Below, one piece after another: positions 1 to 7,563 of a stretch of 64,000 nucleotides of DNA. Source of the stretch: Olavius algarvensis Delta 4 endosymbiont (lineage in GTDB: Bacteria; Desulfobacterota; Desulfobacteria; Desulfobacterales; CAJINA01); assembly GCA_905176665.1 (NCBI GenBank), contig CAJINA010000247.1, positions 1 to 64,000 on the forward strand, given 5' to 3'. The notes beneath the pieces were generated by a model, which saw nothing but the letters and a program-made list of their open reading frames with translations, searched no databases and was not told the origin of the DNA. The translations under genes and the position numbers were made by a program. The first letter of the stretch is position 1. Every line of letters begins with the position of its first letter.

Positions 1-222
1 AAGAAAACGCCCATAAGACGCGACCCTGCGGGCTGCCCTGCGCTTCTCGGAAAGGGCGCGCTCAGCACAACTCGCTGCGCTCAAACACGCACTTCGCTTT
101 TCTCGCCCTTTCCTGCGATGCTCGGCGCGTCTTAAAGGGGAAGTTCAAACCCAAGTAGATCGTCAGCACCCTTTGCGGGGCTTCCTGATGCCTAACGCTC
201 TGCGGGAGGAGCATCAATAGAA
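1..222 (+). repeat. Dispersed repeat family A, copy A1 (left end missing)
   Basis: GC-rich stem-forming repeat. The window begins inside it, so its leading 30-nt palindrome is absent. It shares with the copies at 17248, 23911 and 59385 the block from CGCCCATAAGAC through GGAAAGGGCG to GCGTCTTAAAGGGG. It also shares a tail resembling GGGGCTTCCTGATGCC and CTCTGCGGGAGGAGCATC. TAAGACGCG near the start pairs with CGCGTCTTA near the end, and GAAAGGGCG pairs with CGCCCTTTC. Translating these repeats gives spurious conserved ORFs, so no gene is called here. Confidence 0.8.
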
Positions 223-258
223 ATTATTACGGGAGCGATTCACTCGCCTATTTAGTGA

Positions 259-336
259 CCAACACCAAGATTGGGCCAATCAGTCTTCGCTCTGCGAGCT
301 ACGCCCGACAAGAAAACTGTTCTGAGATGGCTTCTA
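259..336. repeat. Degenerate half copy of palindromic family B at a stop codon
   Basis: This stretch resembles the right half of the ~145-bp family B palindrome. It has CCAACACCAAGATTGGGCCAA, then an unrelated insertion of about 30 bases, then TTCTGAGATGGCTTCTA. The terminal CTA (334-336) is the TAG stop codon of the radical SAM gene read on the minus strand. The same arrangement occurs at 54018 and, with the other end of the element, at 31815. Confidence 0.6.
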
Positions 337-1494
337 TATGTATTGGTCCACCATGTCGCTCAGAAACTTTTCCATCCCTTCAGGACCGGATTTGGCCGTG
401 ACGTTATCCACCAGGGATTTGATTTTGCGATAGGTGGCGCGTTCCGTTTTGAGATCCTCTGTTGAGCGGAAGGTGCCGCCCCGGCGGCCGGTCCGGTAAA
501 TCAGGCGTTCTGTTTCGTTGAGCGCCTGATAGGCGTCAATAACCTGCAGTATTTTCTCTTTGTCATCGGGCAGCTTTCCCGACACTTCCTCCAGAAGATT
601 CATAATGTGATCGCTGGCAACCGTACTGGTGATACCATCCAGGGTTTCGATAAAGAGTTTGATTTCCGCGGCGACCTGATCATCCGTCTGCATGGTGAAG
701 GTCCCCTCCTGGAGTTTGGTATACAGGGGCACGCGGGACGGTACCCGGAGGCTGCGCAGGCGAATGAAATGTGGATTGATCTGGTTGATCACCCGGGCCG
801 TTTCAACGGCGTGCTCTTTCCACATTTCCCGTCCACCGAGCCCCGGCATGACATATTCGGAAACCTCCATGCCGGCCGCCTTCAACTTTTGCCCGGCTTC
901 CACCTGTTGGGCCCCGGTTACGCCCTTCTTCATCAATTTCAACAGTGAGTCATAGCCGGTTTCCAGGCCGATGTGCACCCGGTCCAGGCCGGCTGCTCTG
1001 ATGCGCTTCAATGCGTCGACTGACTTTTTGGTCACGGTCTTGGAGCGGGAATAGGTGGTAATGCGTTTAATTTCCGGAAAGTTGTCCGTCAGAAAGTCAA
1101 GCACCTCCACCAGGTCATCCGTTTTCATGATCAGGTTGTCGGCATCCTGGAGAAAACAGGCCCCGGTGTCGTTGAACAGCCAGGCCGTCATCTGGCGGTG
1201 CTGGTCTGAATAGCGGCTGTCGGCAAAGACGGCACTGACCACCTGGTGATTCAGGCTGCCGCCAAAACCCAGGCTGTCCGATAATGTGATGATGTCGTCG
1301 GCCATGTTGCGGGCAATCTGGATGTCCTTTTTTATTTCGTCGACGGTCCGCAGTGAAAACTTGCGGCCCTTGTAAACCGGGCAAAAAAGGCAGTGGTTCC
1401 AGGGGCAGTTGCGGGTAACCCGTAAAAGCAGGCTGCGGGCCTCATTGGGGGGGCGGATGGGGCCCTGTTCGAAAGAGTTGGTTTCGGGTTGCAT
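334..1494 (-). CDS. Radical SAM protein
   Basis: 386-residue enzyme with an N-terminal radical SAM cluster motif: C30, C35 and C38 in the context NCPWNHCLFC. The CX4CX2C spacing differs from the canonical CX3CX2C but is usual in the COG1032-type group with CxxNxC-FC motifs. The three cysteines would bind a 4Fe-4S cluster that cleaves S-adenosylmethionine. The middle (HIGLETGYDSLLKLMKKGVT) is the typical beta-strand/SAM-contact region. There is no B12-binding domain ahead of the motif and no extra cysteine-rich C-terminal domain. The reaction is unknown. The gene stands alone: 250 AT-rich bases separate it from the next minus-strand gene. Its TAG stop lies at the end of a family B repeat. Confidence 0.85.
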   Translation of the reverse strand: MQPETNSFEQGPIRPPNEARSLLLRVTRNCPWNHCLFCPVYKGRKFSLRTVDEIKKDIQIARNMADDIITLSDSLGFGGSLNHQVVSAVFADSRYSDQHRQMTAWLFNDTGACFLQDADNLIMKTDDLVEVLDFLTDNFPEIKRITTYSRSKTVTKKSVDALKRIRAAGLDRVHIGLETGYDSLLKLMKKGVTGAQQVEAGQKLKAAGMEVSEYVMPGLGGREMWKEHAVETARVINQINPHFIRLRSLRVPSRVPLYTKLQEGTFTMQTDDQVAAEIKLFIETLDGITSTVASDHIMNLLEEVSGKLPDDKEKILQVIDAYQALNETERLIYRTGRRGGTFRSTEDLKTERATYRKIKSLVDNVTAKSGPEGMEKFLSDMVDQYI

Positions 1495-1540
1495 ATTACT
1501 CCTATTTAATACCTGAAGGATAATTCATGAATAAATAAAA

Positions 1541-1712
1541 TACGAATATCGAAATGAGAAATCCGAAACAAATCATAAACACTAATGACAAAATGACCAA
1601 AACTAAATCACATACCAGACTCAGATTCGGAACAATATACGCGTTCCCTTTTTCGGATTTTTAATTTGGGTCATTCGAATTTGTTTCGATATTCGCGTTT
1701 CGAAATTCGGAT
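1541..1712. repeat. AT-rich inverted repeat in the intergenic gap
   Basis: CGAATATCGAAA (about 1543) and CGAAACAAAT (about 1564) on the left are mirrored by ATTTGTTTCGATATTCG (about 1679-1695) on the right. A further TTTCGAAATTCGGATTT follows. The composition is much more AT-rich than the neighbouring genes. No ORF of note is present. It may be a degenerate repeat element or part of the promoter of the gene ending at 334. Confidence 0.5.
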
Positions 1713-1745
1713 TTGGTCTTTAGCATAAATGTTGCGACAACCGCA

Positions 1746-2969
1746 CTAACAGAAAAAAATATCTTCCGGGACACGGCTTAAAAGGCGGCATCCGGTTTCA
1801 GTTATGGTAAGCATACTTTCGATACCCGCACAAAAGCGGTTTTCGAAAACCATCTTGGGCTCGATGGCCAGCACCATGCCCGGCTCCAGTTTGTCCTGAC
1901 GCCCGCGAGCCACGATCGGTGGTTCGACCAGATCCAGGCCAACGCCATGGCCGATGAAGGTCGTCTTGAATCCCGGGGGGCCGAGAAATTGCTCTTTGTA
2001 CCCCAGGGCCTCTGCAGTTTGGACGGCCAGCTGAAACACGGCATCCATGGTAACCCCGGGCTGCATGGCTTGTTGCAGGGTTTGCAAAATTTCGATGGTT
2101 GCCCGGCAGGCGGCATGGATCTCTTCCGGCAAGGGGCCCAGGGAGAACATCCGGGTTTCATCCATGTGGTAGCCGTTCAAGACCGTGCCAAAGTCGATCA
2201 TCACCGGTTCATTCGCGGCCAACCTTTTATAGCCCGCACCACATGGAAACGCCACGGAGGTGCCCGCCCCGCTGGCCGGGGAATCCAGGTGACCCAGCCG
2301 GCCGCCACTGCTGCCGCTTAAGATGTGCCAGGAGTAGAGGTCCGTCAAGAAATCTCGACAGCGCAATCCGCCCCCATGGCCGATCTTGCGGGCATACGCT
2401 TCGATAATTCCGGATAATTCCATTTCTGTCTGGCCCGGTCGTATAGCCGAGCGCATGTAATCGAATACGCTGCGGGAAAGATCGGCCGTCAACTCCAGCT
2501 GCGCCACTTCCCAGGGTGATTTGATCATGCGTGTTTGGTGTACGAGCGACGCTGCATCTTCAAATTCGGAGTCCGGGAATAGTTTTTGGAGATAGCGGTA
2601 CGTGCGCACGGGCAGGACGTTAAACTCGAGACCCAGGGTGCCGGGCAATTGGCCGTAGCGATCTTTCAAGCGTGCCGGCAGGTCCTTCAGTCCGTCTATG
2701 GGGTGGATGTTTACCAGGGGTGATTCACTAACGGCGCGCGGAAAATGTCGCCTGATGAACAGCCTGGGCGCTCCCGCAGCCGGGATGAACAGGTAACCGG
2801 ACTGGGCTGTGCCGGAGAAGTAGAGGATATCGATACGCTGCGCTAAAAGGGCCGCATCGATCTTGTGCCTTTTCAATGACGCTTGCAGCGTGGCGATGCG
2901 CTGGGAAATTTCAGTTTCGGGAATCCGGAAGTCGCCGGTAGAAATCGTCTGGGGTGGGGTGGTTGTCAT
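1746..2969 (-). CDS. M24 family metallopeptidase (Xaa-Pro dipeptidase/creatinase-like)
   Basis: 407 residues, the usual length for the family. The N-terminal creatinase-like domain spans about residues 20-150 and the pita-bread catalytic domain about 155-400. The five metal ligands can be placed at D259 (MIDFGTV), D270 (HMDETR), H341 (IGHGVGLD), E370 (AIEPK) and E384 (GIESM), so it should be an active dinuclear metal enzyme in the cytoplasm. Members cleave Xaa-Pro dipeptides or hydrolyse small C-N substrates, and the substrate cannot be told from sequence. It is the last gene of a probable glcD-glcF-gntR-M24 transcription unit, 31 bases after the gntR stop. Confidence 0.85.
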   Translation of the reverse strand: MTTTPPQTISTGDFRIPETEISQRIATLQASLKRHKIDAALLAQRIDILYFSGTAQSGYLFIPAAGAPRLFIRRHFPRAVSESPLVNIHPIDGLKDLPARLKDRYGQLPGTLGLEFNVLPVRTYRYLQKLFPDSEFEDAASLVHQTRMIKSPWEVAQLELTADLSRSVFDYMRSAIRPGQTEMELSGIIEAYARKIGHGGGLRCRDFLTDLYSWHILSGSSGGRLGHLDSPASGAGTSVAFPCGAGYKRLAANEPVMIDFGTVLNGYHMDETRMFSLGPLPEEIHAACRATIEILQTLQQAMQPGVTMDAVFQLAVQTAEALGYKEQFLGPPGFKTTFIGHGVGLDLVEPPIVARGRQDKLEPGMVLAIEPKMVFENRFCAGIESMLTITETGCRLLSRVPEDIFFC

Positions 2970-3000
2970 GCGCAGACATTACACGGGGCCAATCCGTTTT

Positions 3001-3714
3001 TCAACCGCGATTCCGATTGCGAAAAAAATCGATGACGAACCGGATATGACCCTGCATGGTTTCGAAGGCCTTTTCCGAATCCCGGGATTGGATGGCGGCG
3101 TGGATTTGCTTGTGCTGGCTGATGATCGACTCGATGTTTTGGGGGTCTTCGTAGAGGTATTGGAGGTTTTCCTTGATCCCCAGGAACAGGAAGTCATAAA
3201 AACGCTTCATGACGAAGACCTGGACGGGGTTTTGGGAGGCGTAGGTAATGGACATGTGAAAGGCCACATCCGCCTGGGAGCCCAGGCGACCGGCTTTGAC
3301 AGCGGTATCCATTTCATTGATCTGCTCTTGCATGAATTGCAGGTCCTGTTCCGTCGCCCGTCTGGCCGCCAGTGCAGCCGTATTGCACTCGAGCCCCATC
3401 CGGACTTCCAACAGGTCCACCAGGGTGGCGTTTTCGGATTTCATGGCCTCGGCCAAAAAGCTGGTGCTCTGTTTGTCCGGGGTGCGGACAAAGGTGCCCT
3501 GACCCTGCTTTTGCTCGATCAGCCCCATGGCCACCAGCTTGTTGATCGCATCGCGCACCGTGGTGCGGCTGACATCCATGGCCGTGGCCAGTTCCCTTTC
3601 CGGCATCATTTTTTCACCGGGCTGCAGCTCGCCACGGAAAATGAGTTCGCGCAGCTGTTCGAAAACCTGGTCAGAAATCCGCTGGGGTTTGATGGGCTTA
3701 AGATGTACGGCCAT
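3001..3714 (-). CDS. GntR family regulator, FadR/LldR subfamily
   Basis: 237 residues. The N-terminal winged helix-turn-helix covers about residues 12-75 (PERELATAMDVSRTTVRDAINKL, ending QGQGTFV). The C-terminal all-helical FCD ligand domain covers about 95-220. FadR-subfamily proteins of this type (LldR, GlcC, PdhR) sense 2-hydroxy or 2-oxo acids. It lies directly downstream of glcF: the restored glcF frame runs 17 bases into this gene, which suggests translational coupling. Candidate operators of the TGGTnnnACCA class occur at 6771, 6909 and 30183. The obvious inference is that this protein binds them and controls glc, the lld operon and possibly the sigma-54 activator. Confidence 0.88.
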   Translation of the reverse strand: MAVHLKPIKPQRISDQVFEQLRELIFRGELQPGEKMMPERELATAMDVSRTTVRDAINKLVAMGLIEQKQGQGTFVRTPDKQSTSFLAEAMKSENATLVDLLEVRMGLECNTAALAARRATEQDLQFMQEQINEMDTAVKAGRLGSQADVAFHMSITYASQNPVQVFVMKRFYDFLFLGIKENLQYLYEDPQNIESIISQHKQIHAAIQSRDSEKAFETMQGHIRFVIDFFRNRNRG

Positions 3715-5019
3715 GATATTTTACTGTCTCCGCATATAACTCTACAGGGTGTTTGACGGCGACATCCAGATTCGCCTGTGACAGCATGTCGGATATCTGG
3801 AGTATGCAGGCCGGGCACCCGGTGGTTACCACAGCGGCCCCGGTGGCCTGGATGCTCTCTTTTTTAGGGCCCCAATACTACACGATATTTCGTAATACTG
3901 CAAATTAAAGCTCCCGCCCATGCCGCAGCATTTGTCGGCCCCGGTCATCTCCACCAATCGATACCCCGGGCTGGCTGCGATCAGCTCGCGGGGTTGCTGA
4001 TGAACGCCGAGCGATTTTTTTAAATGGCACGGGTCGTGGTACGAAACCGTTACGGTGGGCTCACCTTCCTCGGGGGGCGGGGCAACGCCCACGTGGTCAA
4101 CCAGCAGTTGATGGATGTCAATGGTTTTGGCGGCCAGCGCCCTGGCCCGGTCCTGGTAGTCGGCCGGCAGGTTGCCCAGCATGGCCGGCCAGACCTCTTT
4201 CAGGGTGGCCGTGCAGGTGGCACAGGCGGTTACCAGGTAGTCCGTTTCCTTTTCTTCCAGCAGGTCGATATTGTGCATGGCCAGTTTTTCGAACGTGGCC
4301 ATATCGCCGGCCGATACAGCCGGAATACCGCAACAGCCCTGGCCGGGGGGCATCCAGATGCCGACGCCGTGGTGGGTCAGGACATCCACGACATCCCGGG
4401 CGACATGGGGAAAAAACTTGTCCAGTAGACAGCCGGGAAAAAAGGCCGCTTTCAGGCCGCTGGCCCCCTTTTCGGTATCCAGGGAGGCGAGCTGCTTATG
4501 AAACGGTTGCGGTGCCAGGGGTACAAAATGGCGGTTGCCGATCAGGGGCGAGGCTACCCGGGCACACGATGTACCCAGGGTTTTACTGACCGGACGGCTG
4601 ACCAGGTTCTGGAACCGGGCGCCCCATTCCAGGATCCGGTCGAAGGCCCGGGGGTGGGCCAACATTTTTTCCAGGATCAGCCGTTTGGCCGCCGGTAGTC
4701 CCTGGTAAGCCGCGAGGATGGCGCGGGCCTTCATGAAAATCTCCAGCACATTGACCCCGCTGGGGCAATTGGCGGCACACGACCCGCACAGGAGGCATTT
4801 GTTCAACCGCTGGCCGGCCTGTGCGGGTTGGCGGAGCATTTCACGGGCCAGACCATCCAGCAGGGCCAATTTGCCCCGGGCTACATCGGATTCCCGCCCG
4901 GTTTCGGCAAACACCGGGCAAACCGATTGGCACAGACCGCAGCGCATACAGACGATGGTCTGGTCCTCGAGTTCTTTAACGAGTGCGGCGAGTTGTTTTA
5001 GATCAGGTATGTGGATCAA
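3698..5019 (-). CDS. glcF: Glycolate/D-lactate oxidase iron-sulfur subunit, interrupted by a -1 frameshift
   Basis: COG0247-type protein. Ferredoxin motifs at C24/C27/C30/C34 (CMRCGLCQSVCP) and about residue 75 (CLLCGSCAANCP) bind two 4Fe-4S clusters. CCG-domain motifs GCCGIPA and CCGMGGSFN follow. It would pass electrons from the flavoprotein GlcD to the membrane pool or another carrier. The zero frame stops at 3826 after 397 residues, ending in non-family sequence (RASRPPGPLW). At the A AAA AAG run (3859-3865), a -1 shift reads on as ESIQATGAAVVTTGCPACIL to a TAA at 3698. That restores about 440 residues and the GCPAC motif without a gap. Either programmed frameshifting or loss of one A from an original A7 run explains this. 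Confidence 0.8.
3859..3865 (-). other. Slippery heptamer A AAA AAG in glcF
   Basis: Read on the minus strand, codons CTA AAA AAG place the heptamer exactly in the X XXY YYZ phase, the same heptamer used by E. coli dnaX for -1 frameshifting. After an 8-base spacer, CAGGCC (3845-3850) can pair with GGCCTG (3807-3812). Inner GGGC/GCCC and GTGG/CCAC pairs are also possible, and the zero-frame TAA sits in the apical loop. No clear upstream Shine-Dalgarno stimulator was seen. The shift peptide is identical whether made by slippage or by an A7 gene. Confidence 0.5.
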
Positions 5020-5050
5020 TTCCCGGAGGTTCTATGTTTCAAAAACAAGA

Positions 5051-5201
5051 TTCTCGCGCAGAGGCGCAGAGACGCGGAGAAAACCAGTAATTTACCCGGC
5101 TACGCCGGAAAAACCAAAAGGCCTCTGCATCCTGAAGCCAAAAACGGCTTTTCGCACAAAAGTGCGACCAAATCTTATTTTTGCTGTTCTCTGCGCCTCT
5201 G
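5051..5201. repeat. Repeat family D copy (CAGAGGCGCAGAGA inverted repeat)
   Basis: CAGAGGCGCAGAGA (5059-5072) is the perfect inverse of TCTCTGCGCCTCTG (5188-5201). The same words form a 24-bp inverted repeat at 11450-11538, and GCGCGATGCATGG also occurs near both copies (about 5248 and 11469). It occupies most of the 330-base gap between glcD and glcF, which contains no gene. Confidence 0.6.
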
Positions 5202-5283
5202 GCAGGCGAGCTGCACTTCCCGCTACTTTGATTATTAATGGTGGGTCGCGCGATGCATGGTTTCGTCATTGTGTTTGGCCTTA

Positions 5284-5342
5284 AAGCCCCTTTTCGTGGG
5301 GAACCTCAAAACCTGGCCCTCTAAGCCAGGATACTTTAATCA
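5284..5342. repeat. Short fragment of repeat family C (hairpin CCTGGC/GCCAGG)
   Basis: CCTGGC (5312-5317) pairs with GCCAGG (5325-5330) and is followed by ATACTTTAAT. It resembles the terminal hairpin GCCTGG...CCAGGATT of the ~330-bp cassettes ending near 40640 and 47117. It lies just past the stop codon of glcD and could act as a weak 3' hairpin on that transcript. Confidence 0.45.
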
Positions 5343-5349
5343 ACGGTGA

Positions 5350-6729
5350 TTAAGCGAAGATCTTTCCCGGGTTGAGTATATTCTTTGGATCGAGCGCCGC
5401 TTTCACTCGTTTTGAATAGGCAATGGTGGCGCGGCTGGTTTCCTTTTTAAGGTAGCGCGACTTGGCAATGCCGGTGCCATGCTCGCCGGACAGGGTCCCG
5501 CCCAGGGCCAGCGCTCGGTCAAAGATTTCGTCGATGGCGGTTTCGACCCGTTCCCATTCGTGCTGGTCGCGTTTATCGGTTAGAATCGTCGGGTGCAGAT
5601 TCCCATCACCGGCATGGCCGAAGGTACCGATGGTCAGGGTGTGCCTGGCGGCGATCTCTTCGAGTGCGCCGACCATCTCCGGGATCTTGCTCCGGGGGAC
5701 GGTGGCATCTTCCAGGACCAGCGTTGGTTTCAGCTTGGCCAGCGCGGAAAGGGCCGTGCGCCGGGCCTCCCAGACCTTGTCCCGTTCGGCGGCGTTGCGG
5801 GCTACCTGGATTGAGCCGGCACCCTTGCGGCGGCAGATGGATTCAATCTTCGCGGCCTCCTCTTCGACCTGGGCCCGATGGCCGTCCACTTCAATCAGCA
5901 GCAGGGCCCGGGCGTCCACCGGCAATCCGGCCCGGCTGTAATCCTCGACAGCCCGGATGGTAAAGTTGTCCATGAATTCCAATGTGGCCGGTACAATGCG
6001 GGCTGCAATGATTTCGGCCACCGTTTCCGAGGCGCTTTGCATTTCATCGAAAACGGCCACCATGGCTTTCTGGTGGGCGGGCGGTGGAATCAGTTTCAGA
6101 ATGATTTCGTCAAACACGCCCAGGGTCCCCTCGGATCCGACCATCAGACCGGTCAGGTTGTAGCCGGTGGCACATTTTACCGTGCGGGAGCCGCTGATGA
6201 CCGTTTCGCCGTTCACATCGAAAAATTTAAGCCCCATGACGTAGTCGCGTGTGACCCCGTATTTCAGGCCGCGCAGACCTCCGGCATTTTCGGCCACATT
6301 GCCGCCCAGGGTGGAAACCGCCTGGCTGCCCGGATCGGGGGGATAAAAGAGGCCTCTTTGCGCCGCAGCCGCAGCCAGGGTAGCAGTGACGACGCCCGGT
6401 TGAACAACCGCGTAAAGATCCCGCGCATTGATTTCCAGGATGGCGTTCAACCCGTTGGTAATGATGGCCACCCCATTTTCAACCGGAATCGTTCCGCCGC
6501 TGAGGTTGGTGCCGGCGCCGCGCACCGTGACCGGCAGGCCGTTTGCGTGACAGAGCGCCACCGTGCGTCCCAACGTTTCGGAAGAAGTGGGCCGCACGGC
6601 AATGGCGGGCAGGACCTGATCCAGTACCGCCGCGTCATAAGAATAGGTGACCAGGTCCGCCTGGTCACTGAACACATTTTCCTGGCCGAGAATTTTTTGA
6701 AACTCGGCGAGCAGTGTTTTACTGAGCAT
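5350..6729 (-). CDS. glcD: FAD-linked glycolate/D-lactate oxidase subunit
   Basis: 459 residues, normal for GlcD. The N-terminal PCMH-type FAD domain covers about residues 35-215 with the signature PVTVRGAGTNLSGG. The C-terminal FAD-linked oxidase domain carries HAGDGNLHPTI and the final GEHGTGIAKSRYL motif. It oxidises a 2-hydroxyacid (glycolate or D-lactate) to the 2-oxoacid and passes electrons to the iron-sulfur partner GlcF downstream. It is divergent from the lld operon, and the 278-base shared region holds two GntR-type operators. A 330-base, repeat-filled gap before glcF is unusual for an operon. Confidence 0.9.
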   Translation of the reverse strand: MLSKTLLAEFQKILGQENVFSDQADLVTYSYDAAVLDQVLPAIAVRPTSSETLGRTVALCHANGLPVTVRGAGTNLSGGTIPVENGVAIITNGLNAILEINARDLYAVVQPGVVTATLAAAAAQRGLFYPPDPGSQAVSTLGGNVAENAGGLRGLKYGVTRDYVMGLKFFDVNGETVISGSRTVKCATGYNLTGLMVGSEGTLGVFDEIILKLIPPPAHQKAMVAVFDEMQSASETVAEIIAARIVPATLEFMDNFTIRAVEDYSRAGLPVDARALLLIEVDGHRAQVEEEAAKIESICRRKGAGSIQVARNAAERDKVWEARRTALSALAKLKPTLVLEDATVPRSKIPEMVGALEEIAARHTLTIGTFGHAGDGNLHPTILTDKRDQHEWERVETAIDEIFDRALALGGTLSGEHGTGIAKSRYLKKETSRATIAYSKRVKAALDPKNILNPGKIFA

Positions 6730-6770
6730 TGTTTTCCCCTGCTGGTAGAAACATTTAGCGACAAATTAGT

Positions 6771-6785
6771 ATTGGTAGTACCAAT
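6771..6785. promoter_or_regulatory. GntR (FadR/LldR-type) operator O1
   Basis: ATTGGTAGTACCAAT is a perfect palindrome (6+3+6), extended by one further T/A pair to 6770-6786. It matches the TTGGTnnnACCAA operator class of FadR/LldR regulators. It starts 41 bases before the glcD start codon, where bound protein would block glcD transcription. The same 15 bases and the following ATATTTAT recur at 30183. Confidence 0.7.
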
Positions 6786-6878
6786 ATTTATCCTAGCTTA
6801 ATAGGCGTTTGAATTCCACTATTTGATATGACTATCAAATAGTTAAAGCGTTTACAAGGGATTTTTACCGATTAGGCC

Positions 6879-6908
6879 TTGACACCGGTCACAGCCCTAC
6901 AGTAATAA
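6879..6908 (+). promoter_or_regulatory. Sigma-70-type promoter of the lld operon
   Basis: TTGACA (6879-6884) and TAATAA (6903-6908) are separated by 18 bases, and the start codon at 7008 is about 100 bases downstream. A GntR-type operator (6909-6919) follows the -10 directly, so the start of transcription would be covered by the repressor. Confidence 0.55.
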
Positions 6909-6919
6909 TGGTATAACCA
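6909..6919. promoter_or_regulatory. GntR-type operator O2
   Basis: TGGTATAACCA has the TGGTnnnACCA symmetry of operator O1 (6771) and abuts the predicted -10 box of the lld operon. Its flanks are symmetrical except for one position. Placement at the transcription start fits repression by the GntR protein encoded at 3001-3714. Confidence 0.55.
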
Positions 6920-7007
6920 ATTTCAAGCACAGTGCCAGCAACCGCTAAACCCATTGGATTTGTTGCTATTCAGACCGCCGACCAGTACAGTACGGTAGGG
7001 AGGAGAC

Positions 7008-7562
7008 ATGGATCAGGAGATGATAAACCAACTGATGGCGGACAAAGCCGGTGCCGTCCAGGCTGTCGTGTCCGAGATCGGGTCGTTCGATGAAGCCGTG
7101 GCCTATACGGTGGCGCTGGCCCGCACAAAGGCCTACGAGACGGTTGCGGCCCCGGGCCTGGATGACACCCAGCTGTCTGTTTTGGCGCCGGCCTGCCAGG
7201 CAGGCGGACTCACCCTGCTCGAAAGCCCCTTATACGATCAGGCCCAGCAGATTCACGCGGCCCTCACGGCCGCCGACTGGGGGATTGCCGAGACCGGTAC
7301 GCTGGTATTGAAATCCGCGTCGGAAGATATCCGCCTGGCCACCATGCTGGCCGAGGTTCACATCGCGGTGCTGGCCGAGTCGCGCATCGTACCGGATTCA
7401 GCAGCCATCGCAGGGCACCTGAACGAGATCCTGATGGACGATTCACCTTCCTATACGGCCTTTATCACCGGAGCCAGCCGGACCGCCGATATCGAACGGG
7501 TGCTGGCCATCGGCGTCCACGGGCCGCAGGAACTGCACATCCTCATTCACAAAGGGGACTGA
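7008..7562 (+). CDS. LUD-domain protein, LldG/LutC-type lactate oxidation subunit
   Basis: 184 residues forming a single LUD domain (typical ...TAADWGIAETGTLVL... and ...GVHGPQELHILI...). It has no cysteine cluster. In the Desulfovibrio DVU3032-3033 pair a protein of this size is co-encoded with a fused iron-sulfur/LUD protein and is needed for lactate oxidation. The order and tight spacing here are the same: its TGA is one base from the next start codon. The start is preceded by GGGAGGAGAC, a strong ribosome site. It is the first gene of a GntR-operator-controlled operon. Confidence 0.88.
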   Translation: MDQEMINQLMADKAGAVQAVVSEIGSFDEAVAYTVALARTKAYETVAAPGLDDTQLSVLAPACQAGGLTLLESPLYDQAQQIHAALTAADWGIAETGTLVLKSASEDIRLATMLAEVHIAVLAESRIVPDSAAIAGHLNEILMDDSPSYTAFITGASRTADIERVLAIGVHGPQELHILIHKGD

Positions 7563-7563
7563 T

